Of a DNA stretch of 64,000 nt, positions 34,085 to 44,918 are shown one piece after another. The position numbers and the translations under genes are program-made. The notes under the pieces are model-generated. The model saw only the letters and a list, made by a program, of their open reading frames with translations, ran no database searches and was not told the origin of the DNA. Source of the stretch: Pseudonocardiaceae bacterium (GTDB taxonomy: Bacteria; Actinomycetota; Actinomycetes; Mycobacteriales; Pseudonocardiaceae); NCBI GenBank assembly GCA_009379845.1, contig WHSZ01000001.1:124001-188000 (forward strand), given 5' to 3'. The number at the start of each line of letters is the position of its first letter. Within the stretch, counting starts at the first letter, position 1.

Positions 34085-34945
34085 CTATCCGGAGGTTAAC
34101 CGTCGGCGACCGAGCAACGCGGTTCCGACACGCACGCACGTCGACCCGTGGGCGATCGCCTCGTCAAGATCACCGCTCATACCAGCGGACATTTCGGTCG
34201 CCTTCGGATAATCGGCACGAATGCGCGCGGCTACCTCGGCGAATCGCTCGAATGCCGGTTCGGGTGATACACCGAGTGGCGCAATCGCCATCAAACCCCG
34301 GAAACACAAATCACCTGATCGTGCTAACCCAGCCGTCAGCTCGGGAAGATCATCTGTGCGGCACCCGCCACGGGCCGGATCGTCGTCCAAACTGACCTGA
34401 ACAAGCACGTCGAGCGGGTCGCTACGCTCGCCTGCCTCCCTGGCCGCGTGGACGGCCTTCTGCAGTGCGGTCGCCAGCCGGGCGGAGTCGACCGACTGCA
34501 CCTCGTGGGCCCACCGCGCCACCGACCGGGACTTGTTGCGCTGGAGCTGGCCGACCATGTGCCAGCGGGGCCGTGCGGCGGGACGGAGTTCCGCGAGCCG
34601 GGCGGCCTTGGCGGCCGCTTCCTGGTCCTTGTTCTCGGCGAGATCGGTCACTCCAAGATCGGTGAGCAACGCGACGTCCTCGGCGGGGAAGGTCTTGGTC
34701 ACGGCGAGCAGGCGTACCTCGCTCGGATCCCGGTCGGCACGGGCGCACGCCCGTCCGATCCGGTCGCGCAGCTCGGCAAGCGATTCGGCGAGCTCGTCCC
34801 TGCGTGCCTCATCGTCCTTGTGTGCCGCGTCCCTGTGTGCCGCGTCGTCGCTGTGTGCCGCGTCCCGGTGTTCGGCGTCCCTGCGTGCCGCGTCGTCGCT
34901 GTGTGCCGCGTCCCGGTGTTCGGCGTCCCGGCCTGTCTCGGTCAC
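34085..34945 (-). CDS. YggS-type PLP-homeostasis protein with N-terminal repeat
   Basis: A 286-residue member of the YggS/PLPBP family. The PLP-binding Lys is in VTKTFPAEDVALL, and the fold-type III barrel shows RWHMVGQLQRNKSRSV, VQVSLDD and MSAGMSGDLDEAIAHGSTCVRVGTALLG. Family members handle pyridoxal phosphate and amino-acid balance without clear enzymatic activity. The first about 50 residues are extra: two 16-residue His/Asp/Arg/Ala repeats and a partial third. An alternative start after the repeat is possible, but ATG 34945 is 8 bp from pgeF and keeps coupling. Confidence 0.92.
   Translation of the reverse strand: MTETGRDAEHRDAAHSDDAARRDAEHRDAAHSDDAAHRDAAHKDDEARRDELAESLAELRDRIGRACARADRDPSEVRLLAVTKTFPAEDVALLTDLGVTDLAENKDQEAAAKAARLAELRPAARPRWHMVGQLQRNKSRSVARWAHEVQSVDSARLATALQKAVHAAREAGERSDPLDVLVQVSLDDDPARGGCRTDDLPELTAGLARSGDLCFRGLMAIAPLGVSPEPAFERFAEVAARIRADYPKATEMSAGMSGDLDEAIAHGSTCVRVGTALLGRRRLTSG
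34796..34924 (-). repeat. 48-bp coding tandem repeat in yggS 5' end
   Basis: Residues 8-23 and 24-39 are copies of a 16-residue unit (AEHRDAAHSDDAARRD, one substitution in copy 2), with a shorter third unit at 40-50. At DNA level the period is 48 bp. It is in frame, so copy-number change would alter only the N-terminal extension. Not part of the usual YggS fold. Confidence 0.88.
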
Positions 34946-34952
34946 TCCTCGC

Positions 34953-35660
34953 TCACTCCGGATCCATCCAGGTCACCGCGGCGAACCGGCCGGTCGTGCC
35001 GTCCCGGCGATGGCTGAACAGGGCGCGTTCCTCCAGCGTGCAGCGCGGGTCCACGCCGACCTTCGCGACACCCACCGCGGTGAGCTCGTGCCACAGCCCG
35101 GCGCGCAGGTCGAGGCCCGGCGTGCCGGCGCGGGTGCGGCAGGCGCTGCCGGGCAACCGGGCTTCCACGTCGTCGCGCATCTCGGCCGGCACCTCGTAGC
35201 ACGATCCGCAGACGGCGGGGCCGAGTAGCGCTTCCACGCTGGCGAGTTCGGCGCCGGCCTCCCGCATCGCGGCGAGGGCGGCGGGCAGCACTCCGATCCG
35301 CGCACCCACCCTGCCGGCATGCACCGCCGCGACGACGCCGGCCCGAGGGTCGGCGAGCAGCACCGGCACGCAGTCGGCGACCAGCGCCGCGACGGCCAGC
35401 CCCTGCCGGGCGGTGACCAGCGCGTCGGTGGCCGGCACCGGTTCCGGCTGCGGCGCATCGACCGCGGTGGCGGTGCGGCCGTGCACCTGTTCCATCCAGA
35501 CCATGTGGTCTTCACGCAGGCCGAGCTCGGTGGTCAGTCGCTTGCGGTTCGCGGTCACCGCGTCCGGGTCGTCGCCGACGTGCCGGCCAAGGTTGAACGA
35601 GTCGTACGGCGGCTTCGACGCACCGCCCGCTCGCGTTGTCACCACCCGCCGAATCCGCAC
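34953..35660 (-). CDS. pgeF: Peptidoglycan editing factor PgeF (laccase/DUF152 domain)
   Basis: A 235-residue polyphenol-oxidase-like (YfiH) protein. Conserved ligands are present: QVHG (His), ADCVPVLLAD (Cys), and AVHAGRVGA (His). It also has FNLGRHVGDDP, GPAVCGSCYEV and FSHRRDGTTGR. PgeF removes L-serine-containing precursors to keep peptidoglycan uniform. I prefer the GTG at 35660 (VRIRRVVTTRAGG), which has GGGAGGA 5 nt upstream; a start at 35705 would add 15 residues. It lies between ftsZ and yggS, as Rv2149c does. Confidence 0.88.
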   Translation of the reverse strand: MRIRRVVTTRAGGASKPPYDSFNLGRHVGDDPDAVTANRKRLTTELGLREDHMVWMEQVHGRTATAVDAPQPEPVPATDALVTARQGLAVAALVADCVPVLLADPRAGVVAAVHAGRVGARIGVLPAALAAMREAGAELASVEALLGPAVCGSCYEVPAEMRDDVEARLPGSACRTRAGTPGLDLRAGLWHELTAVGVAKVGVDPRCTLEERALFSHRRDGTTGRFAAVTWMDPE

Positions 35661-35772
35661 TACGTCCTCCCGCCCGGGTCTTGGGTTATCGGCACGTACC
35701 ACCACGATGCGCCCGCAGGCCCTTTTCTACTACCCAGCCACGGCCCCGCGCGCCTCGGGCAGCCACGACCTC

Positions 35773-35806
35773 CCGGACCGCAATATGGATGCATATTGCG
35801 GTCCGG
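35773..35806. terminator. 34-bp palindrome after ftsZ (REP-like copy 2)
   Basis: Arms CCGGACCGCAATATG (35773-35787) and CATATTGCGGTCCGG (35792-35806), spacer GATG. The inner 24 bp equals the reverse complement of the palindrome after ileS (26796-26819). It lies between the ftsZ stop and the pgeF start. It may terminate ftsZ transcription or separate expression of ftsZ from pgeF. Confidence 0.8.
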
Positions 35807-35826
35807 CGTGCGCGGCACAGCGGGGG

Positions 35827-37284
35827 TTAGCGGCGCATGAACGGGGGGACGTCGACCTCGTCGTCGTCCGGGTCGTCGGTGACCGGAACGGCGCGGGCCG
35901 GGAGGTTGCCCTGCCCGCCGCGATCGTTCGGCAGGCCGCGCCCGGTGACTCCGGGCTGCGGCGGGCCGCCCATCGGGTGCTGCTGGGCGCCGCCCTGCCC
36001 GGGACCGCCCTGCCCGGAACCACCGGGTCCCTGCGGGCCGTATCCCTGGGCTCCCTGGCCAGGACCGCCTTGCCCGGGGCCACCGTGCCCCTGGCCGGCG
36101 CCGTACCCGTTGCCCCCGGCCGGGCCTTCCTGCGGTGCGCGCGGCGCCGGGCTCGCCTGCTGTGCACCCTCCGGCGGGCCGGCTTGCTGGCCGGCACCGA
36201 CGCCCGGGCCCGCACCGCCGGCGCCCTGCCCGGGTTCACCACCAGGGTTTCGCGGGGCGTTTACCTGCCCGGCCTGCGCGGCCGCCGTGGCATCCCGCGA
36301 GCCCACCGTGGTCGGGTCCAGCTTCTTGTGCGTCGGCGTGCCGCCGTCGAAACCGGCGGCTATCACGGTGACGCGCACCTCGTCGCCGAGCGAGTCGTCG
36401 ATCACCGTGCCGAAGATGATGTTCGCCTCCGGGTGCGCGGATTCCTGCACCAGCGAGGCCGCCTCGTTGATCTCGAACAGCCCCAGGTCGGACCCGCCCG
36501 CGATGGACAGCAGCGCGCCGTGCGCACCGTCCATCGACGCCTCGAGCAACGGCGAGTTGATCGCCTTCTCGGCGGCCTGCACCGCCCGGCCCTCGCCACG
36601 TGAGGATCCGATGCCCATCAACGCGCTACCCGCCCCGGACATCACGCTCTTCACGTCCGCGAAGTCCAGGTTGATCAGCCCGGGAGTGGTGATCAGATCG
36701 GTGATGCCCTGCACACCGGAGAGCAGCACCTCGTCGGCGGACCGGAACGCGTCCATCAGCGACACGCCGACATCGCCGAGCTGCAGCAGCCGGTCGTTCG
36801 GGATCACGATCAGCGTGTCGCACTCGTTGCGCAGTTCCTGGATGCCGTCTTCGGCCTGCTGGCCGCGCCGCTTGCCCTCGAACGAGAACGGGCGGGTCAC
36901 CACGCCTATGGTCAGCGCACCGAGCTTGCGGGCGATCTGCCCGACTACCGGCGCCCCACCGGTTCCGGTGCCGCCACCTTCGCCCGCGGTCACGAACACC
37001 ATGTCCGCGCCCTTGAGGACCTCCTCGATCTCCTCCCGGTGGTCCTCCGCGGCCTTCTGGCCGACGCCGGGAGCGGCCCCGGCACCGAGTCCCCTGGTCA
37101 GCTCACGACCGATGTCCAGCTTCACATCGGCGTCGGACATCAACAGGGCCTGCGCATCGGTGTTCACCGCGATGAACTCGACGCCTTTCAGGCCGACCTC
37201 GATCATCCGGTTAACGGCGTTGACCCCGCCGCCGCCGATACCGACGACCTTGATCACCGCGAGGTAGTTGTGCGGGGGCGTCAT
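35827..37284 (-). CDS. ftsZ: Cell-division GTPase FtsZ
   Basis: A 485-residue FtsZ that polymerises into the Z-ring. The tubulin signature GGGTGTG is at 103-109, with the N-terminal [15 protein letters not shown] nucleotide loop. A long Gly/Pro/Gln-rich linker (about 325-470) is longer than in most species. The C-terminal peptide VDVPPFMRR binds SepF and other partners. ATG 37284; preceded by a 262-bp gap with a dyad and promoter-like sequences. A palindrome follows the stop. Confidence 0.98.
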   Translation of the reverse strand: MTPPHNYLAVIKVVGIGGGGVNAVNRMIEVGLKGVEFIAVNTDAQALLMSDADVKLDIGRELTRGLGAGAAPGVGQKAAEDHREEIEEVLKGADMVFVTAGEGGGTGTGGAPVVGQIARKLGALTIGVVTRPFSFEGKRRGQQAEDGIQELRNECDTLIVIPNDRLLQLGDVGVSLMDAFRSADEVLLSGVQGITDLITTPGLINLDFADVKSVMSGAGSALMGIGSSRGEGRAVQAAEKAINSPLLEASMDGAHGALLSIAGGSDLGLFEINEAASLVQESAHPEANIIFGTVIDDSLGDEVRVTVIAAGFDGGTPTHKKLDPTTVGSRDATAAAQAGQVNAPRNPGGEPGQGAGGAGPGVGAGQQAGPPEGAQQASPAPRAPQEGPAGGNGYGAGQGHGGPGQGGPGQGAQGYGPQGPGGSGQGGPGQGGAQQHPMGGPPQPGVTGRGLPNDRGGQGNLPARAVPVTDDPDDDEVDVPPFMRR

Positions 37285-37353
37285 CGGATCCGCCTTCCTG
37301 ATCGTGGCTACTCACTGCGACGTTGTGTCGCCGACATCAGCCGAGATACCCTA

Positions 37354-37384
37354 AACCTCAACCAGAGGCTGAGAGTTATGTCAA
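37354..37384 (-). promoter_or_regulatory. Dyad and -35-like element upstream of ftsZ
   Basis: On the minus strand TTGACA (37384-37379) lies just upstream of an imperfect dyad AACCTCAACC...GGCTGAGAGTT (37354-37377). A second A/T-rich motif TAGGGT (37353-37348) lies 25 bp from TTGACA, too far for a standard -10. Similar dyads precede ftsZ in related genera. The site may hold an ftsZ promoter or regulator; exact -10 not assigned. Confidence 0.4.
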
Positions 37385-37546
37385 CTAACAACGTTCCTGC
37401 TGGACGGTAGGCACCAGAAATGCCCCGGTCCAGCAGCCACGCCGCGTGTCGGCAAGGGGAGATTGTTTTCCGCTCACCTGGCGGTTGTCCGTCGGGTAGG
37501 TCACTCCCCCGGTGACGCCGCCGGGTAACTCCCGCGGGAGATCGAG

Positions 37547-38335
37547 CTACGACACGGTGGGCAGATCCGGGCTGGACACGTCGTAGATCTTGCCCCGCTG
37601 CCCGAGCAGCGCCTCCAGCACCGCCGCCTTGCGAGCGCCGTCGCTGGTGTCACCCCAGCGCACCAGCCGGCCGTCGGCCAACCGGAACTCCACGCTGCCC
37701 GGCGTCTTCGCGGCCACGGAGCGCACCTGGCTGGCCAGATGGCGCGGCAGCGAGGTCAGCGAGTGGATCGCGGCGGTACTCACCGGGTCATGTGGTGCGA
37801 CACGCGCCAGCCGCAGTTCGGGCAACCGCACCGGGACCGGGCCGGCCGGCCGGAACACCACGCCTTCCCCGTCCACCAGCCGGGTGCCCTGCGCGGCACG
37901 GAACACCGCGACCGGCCTCCGCTCGGTCACCGCGATCCGCACCGTGGACGGCCAGGATCGGGACACCTCAACGGAAGCCGCCCGTGGCAACCCGTCCCGC
38001 ACCCGGGTGGCCAGCTCGTCGGTATCCAGCCGCAGCATCGCGCGCCCCATCGGCACGCCGGCCTCCTGCCGAACCTGCTCCGTCGTCAATCCCTTCGTGC
38101 CGGTCACCTCGACCGAGCGCACGCCGAGCAGCGAGGAGAAAAACAGCAGGTAGATCCCGCCGAGCACGGTCAGCAGGGTCAGCAAAGCCACCCAGCGCCG
38201 CGTCCACGCCCGGCGCCGGGTCGGCAGCCGCTGCGTGGTGCGGCGCGGCGGGCGCTCGCTGCCGGTGCGGACGGCACGTCCGCGCCCCGAACGGGGCCTG
38301 CGTCCGGATCCGCGCCGCCGTGCCGTCGTGGTCAT
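37547..38335 (-). CDS. ftsQ: Cell-division protein FtsQ
   Basis: A 262-residue divisome protein: basic cytoplasmic tail (1-47), one membrane segment (about 48-68), POTRA domain (LLGVRSVEVTGTKGLTTEQVRQEAGV..., about 70-140) and a beta domain (about 140-262). It bridges FtsL and the FtsWI synthase to the ring. It is 14 bp downstream of murC and precedes ftsZ. ATG 38335. Confidence 0.95.
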   Translation of the reverse strand: MTTTARRRGSGRRPRSGRGRAVRTGSERPPRRTTQRLPTRRRAWTRRWVALLTLLTVLGGIYLLFFSSLLGVRSVEVTGTKGLTTEQVRQEAGVPMGRAMLRLDTDELATRVRDGLPRAASVEVSRSWPSTVRIAVTERRPVAVFRAAQGTRLVDGEGVVFRPAGPVPVRLPELRLARVAPHDPVSTAAIHSLTSLPRHLASQVRSVAAKTPGSVEFRLADGRLVRWGDTSDGARKAAVLEALLGQRGKIYDVSSPDLPTVS

Positions 38336-38348
38336 CCGCGCATCACCG

Positions 38349-39797
38349 TCACGCGCTCGGCCGTGCCTGGGATCCGCCTTCGTGGGTGCTGCCGGCCCGC
38401 CGGTTCAGCTCGGCGATCACCTCCGGCCCGAGCATCGTCACGTCGCCCGCGCCCATCGTCACCACCAGGTCACTGCCCCCTGCCAGGTCGGCGACCAGCG
38501 CGGGAACGCGGTCGAACGCGGGTTCGTAGTGCACCTGCTCGGCCGGCAGTGGCACCTGCTCGGCGATCAACGCCCCGCTCACCCCCGGCTCGGGTTCCTC
38601 GCGCGCCCCGTATACGTCCAGCACAACCGCCTCGTCGGCGAGCGCGAGCGCCTCGGCGAACCCGGCCGCGAAATCCCTGGTGCGGGAGTACAGGTGCGGC
38701 TGGAACACCACGATCACCCGCCCCTCGCCGGCGGCTTCCCGGACGGCGCGCAGCTGTGCGATCACCTCGGTCGGGTGGTGCGCGTAGTCGTCGTACACCC
38801 GGACCCCGGCACCCGGCCCGTCGCTGCGCCCCTTGAACTCGAACCGCCTGCGCACCCCGCCGAACGCGGCGAGGCCGTCCAGCAGTTCGTCCAGCGGCGC
38901 GCCCAACTCGAGGCCGGCGAGCAGCGCGGCGACCGCGTTGTGCGCCATGTGCTCGCCAACGACCGCGACGGACGCGTCGATTTCCCTGCCCTGCAAGGAA
39001 ATTCGCACCACGCCGCCGTGCCCTCTCGGGTGGTAGTCGAGCACCTTGGCGTCCTGCTCTCCGGTGGCGCTGTGCCCGTAGTACCGCACCCGGACGCCTT
39101 CCGCGCGGCGAGCCAGCTCGACGGCCCCGTCATCGTCGGCGCACGCGATCAGCACCCCGCCGGGTTCGATGCGGCGGACGAACGAGTCGAACACCGAGAT
39201 GTACGCCTCGGCGGTGCCGTGGTGATCGAGGTGATCGGGCTCCACATTGGTCACCACGGCTACGGACGGTTCGAAGGTCAGGAACGACCCGTCGCTCTCG
39301 TCCGCCTCCGCGACGAACAGGCCGCCGGTGCCCTGGTGCGCGTTCGCCCCGGACTCGTTCAGGTCCCCGCCGATCGCGAACGACGGGTCGAGCCGGCAGT
39401 GCTGCAACGCCACGGTCAGCATCGAGGTGGTCGACGTCTTGCCATGCGTGCCGGCGATGCACGCGACGCGGTGCCCGCGCATCAGCTCGGCGAGCGCCTG
39501 CGCGCGGTGCAGCACGGTCAGCCCGCGCTCCCTGGCCGCGACCAGCTCGGGGTTGTCGTCCTTGATCGCGGTGGACACCACCACCGCGGTCGGCTCGCCA
39601 TCAAGCAGGTCGAGGTTTTCCGCCCGCTGGCCGACCTCGATCCGCGCGCCCTGCGCGCGCAGCGTCAGGAACGCGCGCGAGTCCTTCGCGTCGGACCCGG
39701 ACACCGCGTTCCCGCGCGCGAGCAGGATCCGCGCGATGCCGCTCATCCCCGCGCCACCGATCCCGATCAGGTGCGCGCGTTCCAACAAACCGCTCAC
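38349..39797 (-). CDS. murC: UDP-N-acetylmuramate--L-alanine ligase
   Basis: A 482-residue Mur ligase that adds L-Ala to UDP-MurNAc. The N-terminal Rossmann motif [18 protein letters not shown], the ATP loop [12 protein letters not shown] and ESDGSF plus [11 protein letters not shown] blocks are all present. The GTG at 39797 has GGAGG upstream; the longer open frame upstream would run into the murG region. It follows murG by 40 bp and precedes ftsQ by 13 bp. Confidence 0.97.
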   Translation of the reverse strand: MSGLLERAHLIGIGGAGMSGIARILLARGNAVSGSDAKDSRAFLTLRAQGARIEVGQRAENLDLLDGEPTAVVVSTAIKDDNPELVAARERGLTVLHRAQALAELMRGHRVACIAGTHGKTSTTSMLTVALQHCRLDPSFAIGGDLNESGANAHQGTGGLFVAEADESDGSFLTFEPSVAVVTNVEPDHLDHHGTAEAYISVFDSFVRRIEPGGVLIACADDDGAVELARRAEGVRVRYYGHSATGEQDAKVLDYHPRGHGGVVRISLQGREIDASVAVVGEHMAHNAVAALLAGLELGAPLDELLDGLAAFGGVRRRFEFKGRSDGPGAGVRVYDDYAHHPTEVIAQLRAVREAAGEGRVIVVFQPHLYSRTRDFAAGFAEALALADEAVVLDVYGAREEPEPGVSGALIAEQVPLPAEQVHYEPAFDRVPALVADLAGGSDLVVTMGAGDVTMLGPEVIAELNRRAGSTHEGGSQARPSA

Positions 39798-39837
39798 CGC
39801 AGCCCCTCCTGTGCGTACCGCCCGCCGGCGGCGCGGG

Positions 39838-40950
39838 TCATTTCCGCACCACGTCGAGCACCATTGTGGCCAGCACCTCATCGGCCTCCTGGTGCCCGGT
39901 GCCCAGCGCCGCCGAGGACATCTCGGCCAGCCGGTCCGCGTCGGCGAGCAGCGGCACCACGTGCTCGGCGACGTAGCTCGCGGACAGCCGCTCGTCCGGC
40001 ACCAGCAACGCTCCGCCGGCATCCACCACCGGCTTGGCGTTCAACGCCTGCTCGCCGTTGCCGTGCGGCAGCGGCACGAACACCGCCGGCAGCCCGACCG
40101 CCGCGACCTCAGCTACGGTCATCGCGCCCGACCGGCACAGCACCGCGTCGGCGGCGGCGTAAGCCAGGTCCATCCGTTCCAGGTACGGCACCGGAACGTA
40201 GCCGGGCGCACCAGGGAACTCCTGCACCGCGAGGGTGTGCTTCGGGCCGTGCGCGTGCAGCACGCCAACCCCCCCGTCGGCGAGTTCCTTCGCCGCGCCG
40301 GACACCGCTGTGTTGATCGAGCGCGCGCCCTGCGAACCGCCGAACACCAGCAGCGTCGGCGCGTCCGGGTCCAGCCCGAAGTGTTCGCGTGCCTGCACCC
40401 GCAACCCGGAGCGGTCCAGCCCGGTGATCGCTTCCCGCAACGGGATACCGATCACCTCGGCTGCCGGCAGGCCGCTGTCCGGGGTGGCGGCGGCGACCTT
40501 GCGGGCGAACCGCGCGCCGATCTTGTTCGCCAGCCCGGCCTTCGCGTTCGCCTCGTGCACCACGATCGGCAGCCGGCCACGCGCCGCGAGGTAGGCGGGC
40601 AGCGCCACGTAGCCACCGAAGCCGACCACCACGTCGGCCCCGACGCGGTCGAGGACCTCGCGGGTGCGCCGGACGGAGTCCCGTACCTTCAGCGGCAGCC
40701 GCAGCAGGTCCACGGTGGGTTTACGCGGCATCGGCACCGGCGGCACCAGCTCGAGCGGGTACCCGCGCGGCGGGATCAGCTGGTTCTCCAGCCCACGCTC
40801 GGTGCCGAGCGCGACGACGCGGGCGTCGGGGCGCAACCGGCGCACCGCATCCGCCAACGCCATCGCGGGTTCGATGTGACCCGCCGTTCCCCCGCCCGCG
40901 ACCACGACACAGGGCCCCGTGCGCGTCGGGGCCGCTGAGTGGTTGCTCAC
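39838..40950 (-). CDS. murG: Undecaprenyl-PP-MurNAc-pentapeptide-UDPGlcNAc GlcNAc transferase
   Basis: A 370-residue GT28 glycosyltransferase that converts lipid I to lipid II. It shows the [17 protein letters not shown]-terminal loop, [26 protein letters not shown], the GGSQGA motif and C-terminal [28 protein letters not shown] 40950 overlaps the ftsW stop by 4 bp. Cytoplasmic face of the membrane. Confidence 0.97.
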   Translation of the reverse strand: MSNHSAAPTRTGPCVVVAGGGTAGHIEPAMALADAVRRLRPDARVVALGTERGLENQLIPPRGYPLELVPPVPMPRKPTVDLLRLPLKVRDSVRRTREVLDRVGADVVVGFGGYVALPAYLAARGRLPIVVHEANAKAGLANKIGARFARKVAAATPDSGLPAAEVIGIPLREAITGLDRSGLRVQAREHFGLDPDAPTLLVFGGSQGARSINTAVSGAAKELADGGVGVLHAHGPKHTLAVQEFPGAPGYVPVPYLERMDLAYAAADAVLCRSGAMTVAEVAAVGLPAVFVPLPHGNGEQALNAKPVVDAGGALLVPDERLSASYVAEHVVPLLADADRLAEMSSAALGTGHQEADEVLATMVLDVVRK

Positions 40951-42419
40951 CGCCGTCCTCCTGTCGAGCGTTGGTTACCGGATCGGCCGGGGCGCCGGGA
41001 CGGCCCGCCCGCACTCCCCCGTGCCGGAGGTTTGCGAGCCCCGCCGCCCGCGCCCTTACGGCTGGCCGCCTTGCGCCGCTCGGGGGGTGGACGATACGGC
41101 TCCGGGGCGGGTAGCCGCAGCAACCGGCCGAATTTGCCCGGCCCCTGCGAGCGCAACGCCGACACCGACTCCGGCTCGTTCCGGGCACAGTTCGCGAGGA
41201 TCCCGAACACCAGCATGGTGACCACCACCGAACTCCCACCGTAGGAGATCAGCGGCAGCGGGATGCCGGTTACCGGCAGCAGCCCCACCACGTAGCCGAT
41301 GTTGATCGCCGCCTGCAGCACCAGCCACGCGGTGAGCGTACCGGCGACCACCCGGATCCACGGATCGATGTTGCGCATCGCGATCCGGATGCCCACCACC
41401 GCGAGCGCGCCGAACAGCCCGAGCACGACAGCGCAGCCCACGAACCCGAGCTCCTCGCCGATCAGGGCGAAGATGAAGTCGTGGTGCACGTTCGGCAGGT
41501 AGCTCCACTTGGAAGGGCCCTGCCCGAGCCCCTTGCCGAACAGCCCGCCGTCCGCGAGCGCGTACATCGCCTGATCCGCCTGGTAGCGGGCCGCGTCGCT
41601 GGCCGACTCCGGATTGAGGAAGGTCAGGATGCGGGTCAGCCGGTACTCCGCGCCGATGGCCAGCACGATCATCCCGGCGAGCCCTCCCGCGAAGATCGTC
41701 GCGAACAGCCGTCCGGACGCACCCGCGAACCACAGCATGGCGATCAGCACCACGCCAAGCGTCACCGTGCTGCCCAGGTCGGGCTGCATCATCACCAGCC
41801 CGAACACCAGCAGCGCGGCCGGCACCACCGGCACGAGCAGGTGCCGCCACTGGTGCAGCACGGCCTGCTTGGTCATCAGCACGTGCGCCCCCCACAGGGT
41901 GAGCGCCAGCTTGGCCACCTCGACCGGCTGGAAGGACAGCGGGCCAACGATGATCCAGCCCTGCGAGCCGTTGACCCTGCTGCCGAGCGGGGTGAGCACC
42001 GCGATGAGCAGCAACACCGAACCGACCATGCCGACCGTGCTCAGCTGGCGGATCCGGGGCAGCGGAACGCGCAGCCCGATCCAGAACAGCACCGTGCCGA
42101 CCCCGACCCACATCGCGTGCTTGCCGAACAGCGCGTAGACCGACGACCCGCTCTGGTTGTAGGACGCCACCGAGGACGCGGAGAGCACCATCATCAGACC
42201 GATCACCACGAGCAGCACGCAGGTGGCCAGGATCAGGTGAAACGAAGCAAGCGGGCGGCCAAGCCAAGCGGTGAGCGCGCCGCGCACCGCGGCGCGGCGG
42301 GTCGGCTTCGAGCGGCCCTTCGATCGCTCCCGCCTGGTTCGCTTCGCTGCGGGCTGGGACGAGCCGTCGCGAGCGTTGCCGCCTTCCTCTCGCCCCGTGG
42401 CACGGGACGTGATCGTCAC
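40947..42419 (-). CDS. ftsW: Peptidoglycan polymerase FtsW (SEDS)
   Basis: A 490-residue SEDS glycosyltransferase of the divisome. A basic Arg/Lys-rich N-tail (about 45 residues) precedes about 10 membrane segments; key regions are the periplasmic loop with TSGSSV-like residues, [14 protein letters not shown], and [15 protein letters not shown]. The C-tail is Arg/Pro/Gly-rich. It works with FtsI. GTG 42419 overlaps the murD stop; the stop overlaps murG. Confidence 0.96.
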   Translation of the reverse strand: MTITSRATGREEGGNARDGSSQPAAKRTRRERSKGRSKPTRRAAVRGALTAWLGRPLASFHLILATCVLLVVIGLMMVLSASSVASYNQSGSSVYALFGKHAMWVGVGTVLFWIGLRVPLPRIRQLSTVGMVGSVLLLIAVLTPLGSRVNGSQGWIIVGPLSFQPVEVAKLALTLWGAHVLMTKQAVLHQWRHLLVPVVPAALLVFGLVMMQPDLGSTVTLGVVLIAMLWFAGASGRLFATIFAGGLAGMIVLAIGAEYRLTRILTFLNPESASDAARYQADQAMYALADGGLFGKGLGQGPSKWSYLPNVHHDFIFALIGEELGFVGCAVVLGLFGALAVVGIRIAMRNIDPWIRVVAGTLTAWLVLQAAINIGYVVGLLPVTGIPLPLISYGGSSVVVTMLVFGILANCARNEPESVSALRSQGPGKFGRLLRLPAPEPYRPPPERRKAASRKGAGGGARKPPARGSAGGPSRRPGRSGNQRSTGGRR

Positions 42420-43825
42420 GACCTGACCCCGTCCGCGAGCTGCGCCCGAACCGCCTCGGTGAACGCGTCGCCCCGATGGCCGTAGCTCCGGAACATGTCC
42501 AGCGACGCCGCGGCAGGGGCGAGGAGCACGGCATCCCCTGGACGTGCCATCGCGCTGGCCGCGCGCACTGCCGCAGTCATGGCCTCATCGTCACCCGAAG
42601 TCACCTTGTGCACCGGTACATCCGGCGCGTGTCGCGCAACCGCCGCCGCGATCGTGCCCTGATCAACGCCGAGCACCACTACCCCGCGTAGCCGGGCCGC
42701 CACCTCCGCCACCAGCGCGTCCACCGACGCGCCCTTCAGCTGGCCGCCCGCGACCCACACCACCGAGTCGTGCGCGCCGAGCGAGCTGGCCGCGGCGTGC
42801 GGGTTGGTGGCCTTCGAGTCGTCGATGTAGCGGACCCCGCCGTGCTCCGCGACCAGCACGGCACGGTGCTCGCCCGGCTGGTAGCGGCGCAGCCCGTCGG
42901 CCACCGCGCTCGCCGGGACCCCGTGCGCGCGGGCGAGCGCGGTCGCGGCGAGGGCGTTCGACACGTTGTGCGGACCCGGTGGGCGCACGTCGGACACCTC
43001 GGCCACGACCGTGCCCGCCTCGTCGGACCCGGCCGGCACGTCCTCCGAACCGCCCGCGAACGCGTTGTCCACCAGCCGGCCGTCCCGCACCCCGAGCTGC
43101 CCCGGCCCCGGCTCGGCGAGGGTGTACCCGACGGCGTCCGGCGAGCCGAGCCGGACCGACCACGCGTCGTCCAGGTTGACCACGCGGCGGCCCGCGCCGG
43201 TGTAGACCTTGCCCTTGGCAGCCGCGTACTCGGCCATCGAGCCGTGCCAGTCCAGGTGATCCTCGGCGACGTTGAGCACCGCGGCGGCCCGCGCGCGCAG
43301 CGAGTGTTGCCAGTGCAGCTGAAAGCTGGACAGCTCCACGGCCAGCACCCGGCGCCCGGCAAGCACCGCGTCCACCACCGGCAGGCCGATGTTGCCGCAC
43401 GCCACCGCGTCCAGCCCGGCGGCCCGCAGCATCGATTCGAGCATGCCGACCGCGGTGGTCTTGCCGTTCGTCCCGGTGATCACCAGCCAGCTCGGTGGTT
43501 CCGGCTGTGCCGCGCCAAGCAGCCAGGCCAGCTCGACTTCGCCGATCACCTCGACACCGGCTTCGGCCGCCGCGACCAGCAGCGGGGCCGACGGCTTCCA
43601 GCCGGGGCTGGTGACCACCAGCTCGGTGCCCTCCGGGGGCGTGGTCAACCCGGCGATCAACGTCACCCCGGCCGCTCGCGGCCCGTCCAGCTCCGCGAGC
43701 CGCTCGGCGTCGCCGTCCGTCACGGTCACCGAGGCGCCCACCGTGGACAGCGCGGTGGCCACCGAGCGGCCGGTGACCCCGGCCCCGGCGACCAGCACCC
43801 GGCGCCTGGCGAAACCCGCGTCCAC
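42416..43825 (-). CDS. murD: UDP-N-acetylmuramoylalanine--D-glutamate ligase
   Basis: A 469-residue Mur ligase adding D-Glu. Family features are the N-terminal VAGAGVTGRSVATAL, ATP loop GTNGKTTAVGML, NVAEDHLDWH and DDSKATNPHAAASSL. GTG 43825 starts 5 bp after mraY; it overlaps ftsW by 4 bp. Confidence 0.97.
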   Translation of the reverse strand: MDAGFARRRVLVAGAGVTGRSVATALSTVGASVTVTDGDAERLAELDGPRAAGVTLIAGLTTPPEGTELVVTSPGWKPSAPLLVAAAEAGVEVIGEVELAWLLGAAQPEPPSWLVITGTNGKTTAVGMLESMLRAAGLDAVACGNIGLPVVDAVLAGRRVLAVELSSFQLHWQHSLRARAAAVLNVAEDHLDWHGSMAEYAAAKGKVYTGAGRRVVNLDDAWSVRLGSPDAVGYTLAEPGPGQLGVRDGRLVDNAFAGGSEDVPAGSDEAGTVVAEVSDVRPPGPHNVSNALAATALARAHGVPASAVADGLRRYQPGEHRAVLVAEHGGVRYIDDSKATNPHAAASSLGAHDSVVWVAGGQLKGASVDALVAEVAARLRGVVVLGVDQGTIAAAVARHAPDVPVHKVTSGDDEAMTAAVRAASAMARPGDAVLLAPAAASLDMFRSYGHRGDAFTEAVRAQLADGVRS

Positions 43826-43829
43826 AGCC

Positions 43830-44918
43830 CTAACCTCCCACGGCGCCGAGCCACTCGCTGTAGAACAGCCCGAGACCCAGCCCGCAGCAGATCGCGGACA
43901 GCAGCCAGAACCGGATGATCACCGTGGTTTCCGCCCACCCGGCGAGCTCGAAGTGATGGTGGAACGGAGCCATCCGGAACAGCCTGCGCCTGGTGGTCCG
44001 GAACACCGCGATCTGCAGCACCACGGACATCACCTCGACCATGAACAGGCCACCGATGACGATCATCAGCAGTTCGGTGCGGGTGACCATGGACAGCCCG
44101 GCGACCAGCCCGCCGAGCGCGAGTGACCCGGTGTCGCCCATGAAGATCTTGGCTGGCGCGGCGTTCCACCACAGGAACCCGATGCAGGCGCCCATCCCAG
44201 CGGCGGCGACCAGTGCGAGATCGAGCGGATCGCGCACGTCGTAGCAGCCCATCTGCGGGGTCGGCGAGCCGCAGTCGTACCGGAACTGCCAGAACGAGAT
44301 CACCACGTAGGTGGCGAGCACCATCGCCGAGGCGCCACCAGCAAGCCCATCGAGGCCATCGGTGAAGTTCACCGCGTTCGACCAGCCGGACACGATCACG
44401 TAGCAGACGATGACGAACCCGATGACCCCGAACGAGATCAGCGAGATATCCCTGACGAACGACAGGTTCACCGACGCGGGCGAGAGGCCCCGCTCGTTCT
44501 CGAACTGCAGTGCGAGGATCGCGAAGGTCACCGCGACGACCAGCTGACCGACCATCTTCGCGGTCTTGTTCAGACCCAGGTTGCGCTGCCGCCGGATCTT
44601 GATCAGGTCGTCGAGGAAACCGACCGCGCCCAGCGCGGTGGTCAGCAGCAGCACCAGCAGCCCGGAGGCGGTAGGGGTCTGCCCGTCCGGTGAGGTCAGC
44701 GCGCTGATCAGGTGCGCGGTCAGGTAGCCGGCCCACAGCGCGATCAGGATCGCGACCCCGCCCATGACGGGCGTACCCCGCTTCGAGGCGTGCCCCTGCG
44801 GGCCTTCCTCGCGAATTTCCTGGCCGAAGCCCTGCCTGGAGAACAGCCGGATCAGGTACGGCGTGAGCAGGATGGAAACCAGTAGCGCGGCGGCCGCGGC
44901 GAACAGGATGTTCCTCAC
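43830..44918 (-). CDS. mraY: Phospho-MurNAc-pentapeptide transferase
   Basis: A 362-residue integral membrane enzyme that makes lipid I, with about 10 membrane segments. It has KRGTPVMGG, the DDLIK Mg-binding motif, [12 protein letters not shown] and APFHHHFEL (HHH) catalytic stretches. GTG 44918 overlaps the murF stop by 4 bp; the next gene, murD, starts 5 bp later. The family is the target of natural nucleoside antibiotics. Confidence 0.97.
   Translation of the reverse strand: MRNILFAAAAALLVSILLTPYLIRLFSRQGFGQEIREEGPQGHASKRGTPVMGGVAILIALWAGYLTAHLISALTSPDGQTPTASGLLVLLLTTALGAVGFLDDLIKIRRQRNLGLNKTAKMVGQLVVAVTFAILALQFENERGLSPASVNLSFVRDISLISFGVIGFVIVCYVIVSGWSNAVNFTDGLDGLAGGASAMVLATYVVISFWQFRYDCGSPTPQMGCYDVRDPLDLALVAAAGMGACIGFLWWNAAPAKIFMGDTGSLALGGLVAGLSMVTRTELLMIVIGGLFMVEVMSVVLQIAVFRTTRRRLFRMAPFHHHFELAGWAETTVIIRFWLLSAICCGLGLGLFYSEWLGAVGG

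Noticed and set aside
34796..34924. 48-bp repeat considered as a CRISPR array
   Set aside because: Units are contiguous without spacers, are in frame, and code for a repeated peptide.
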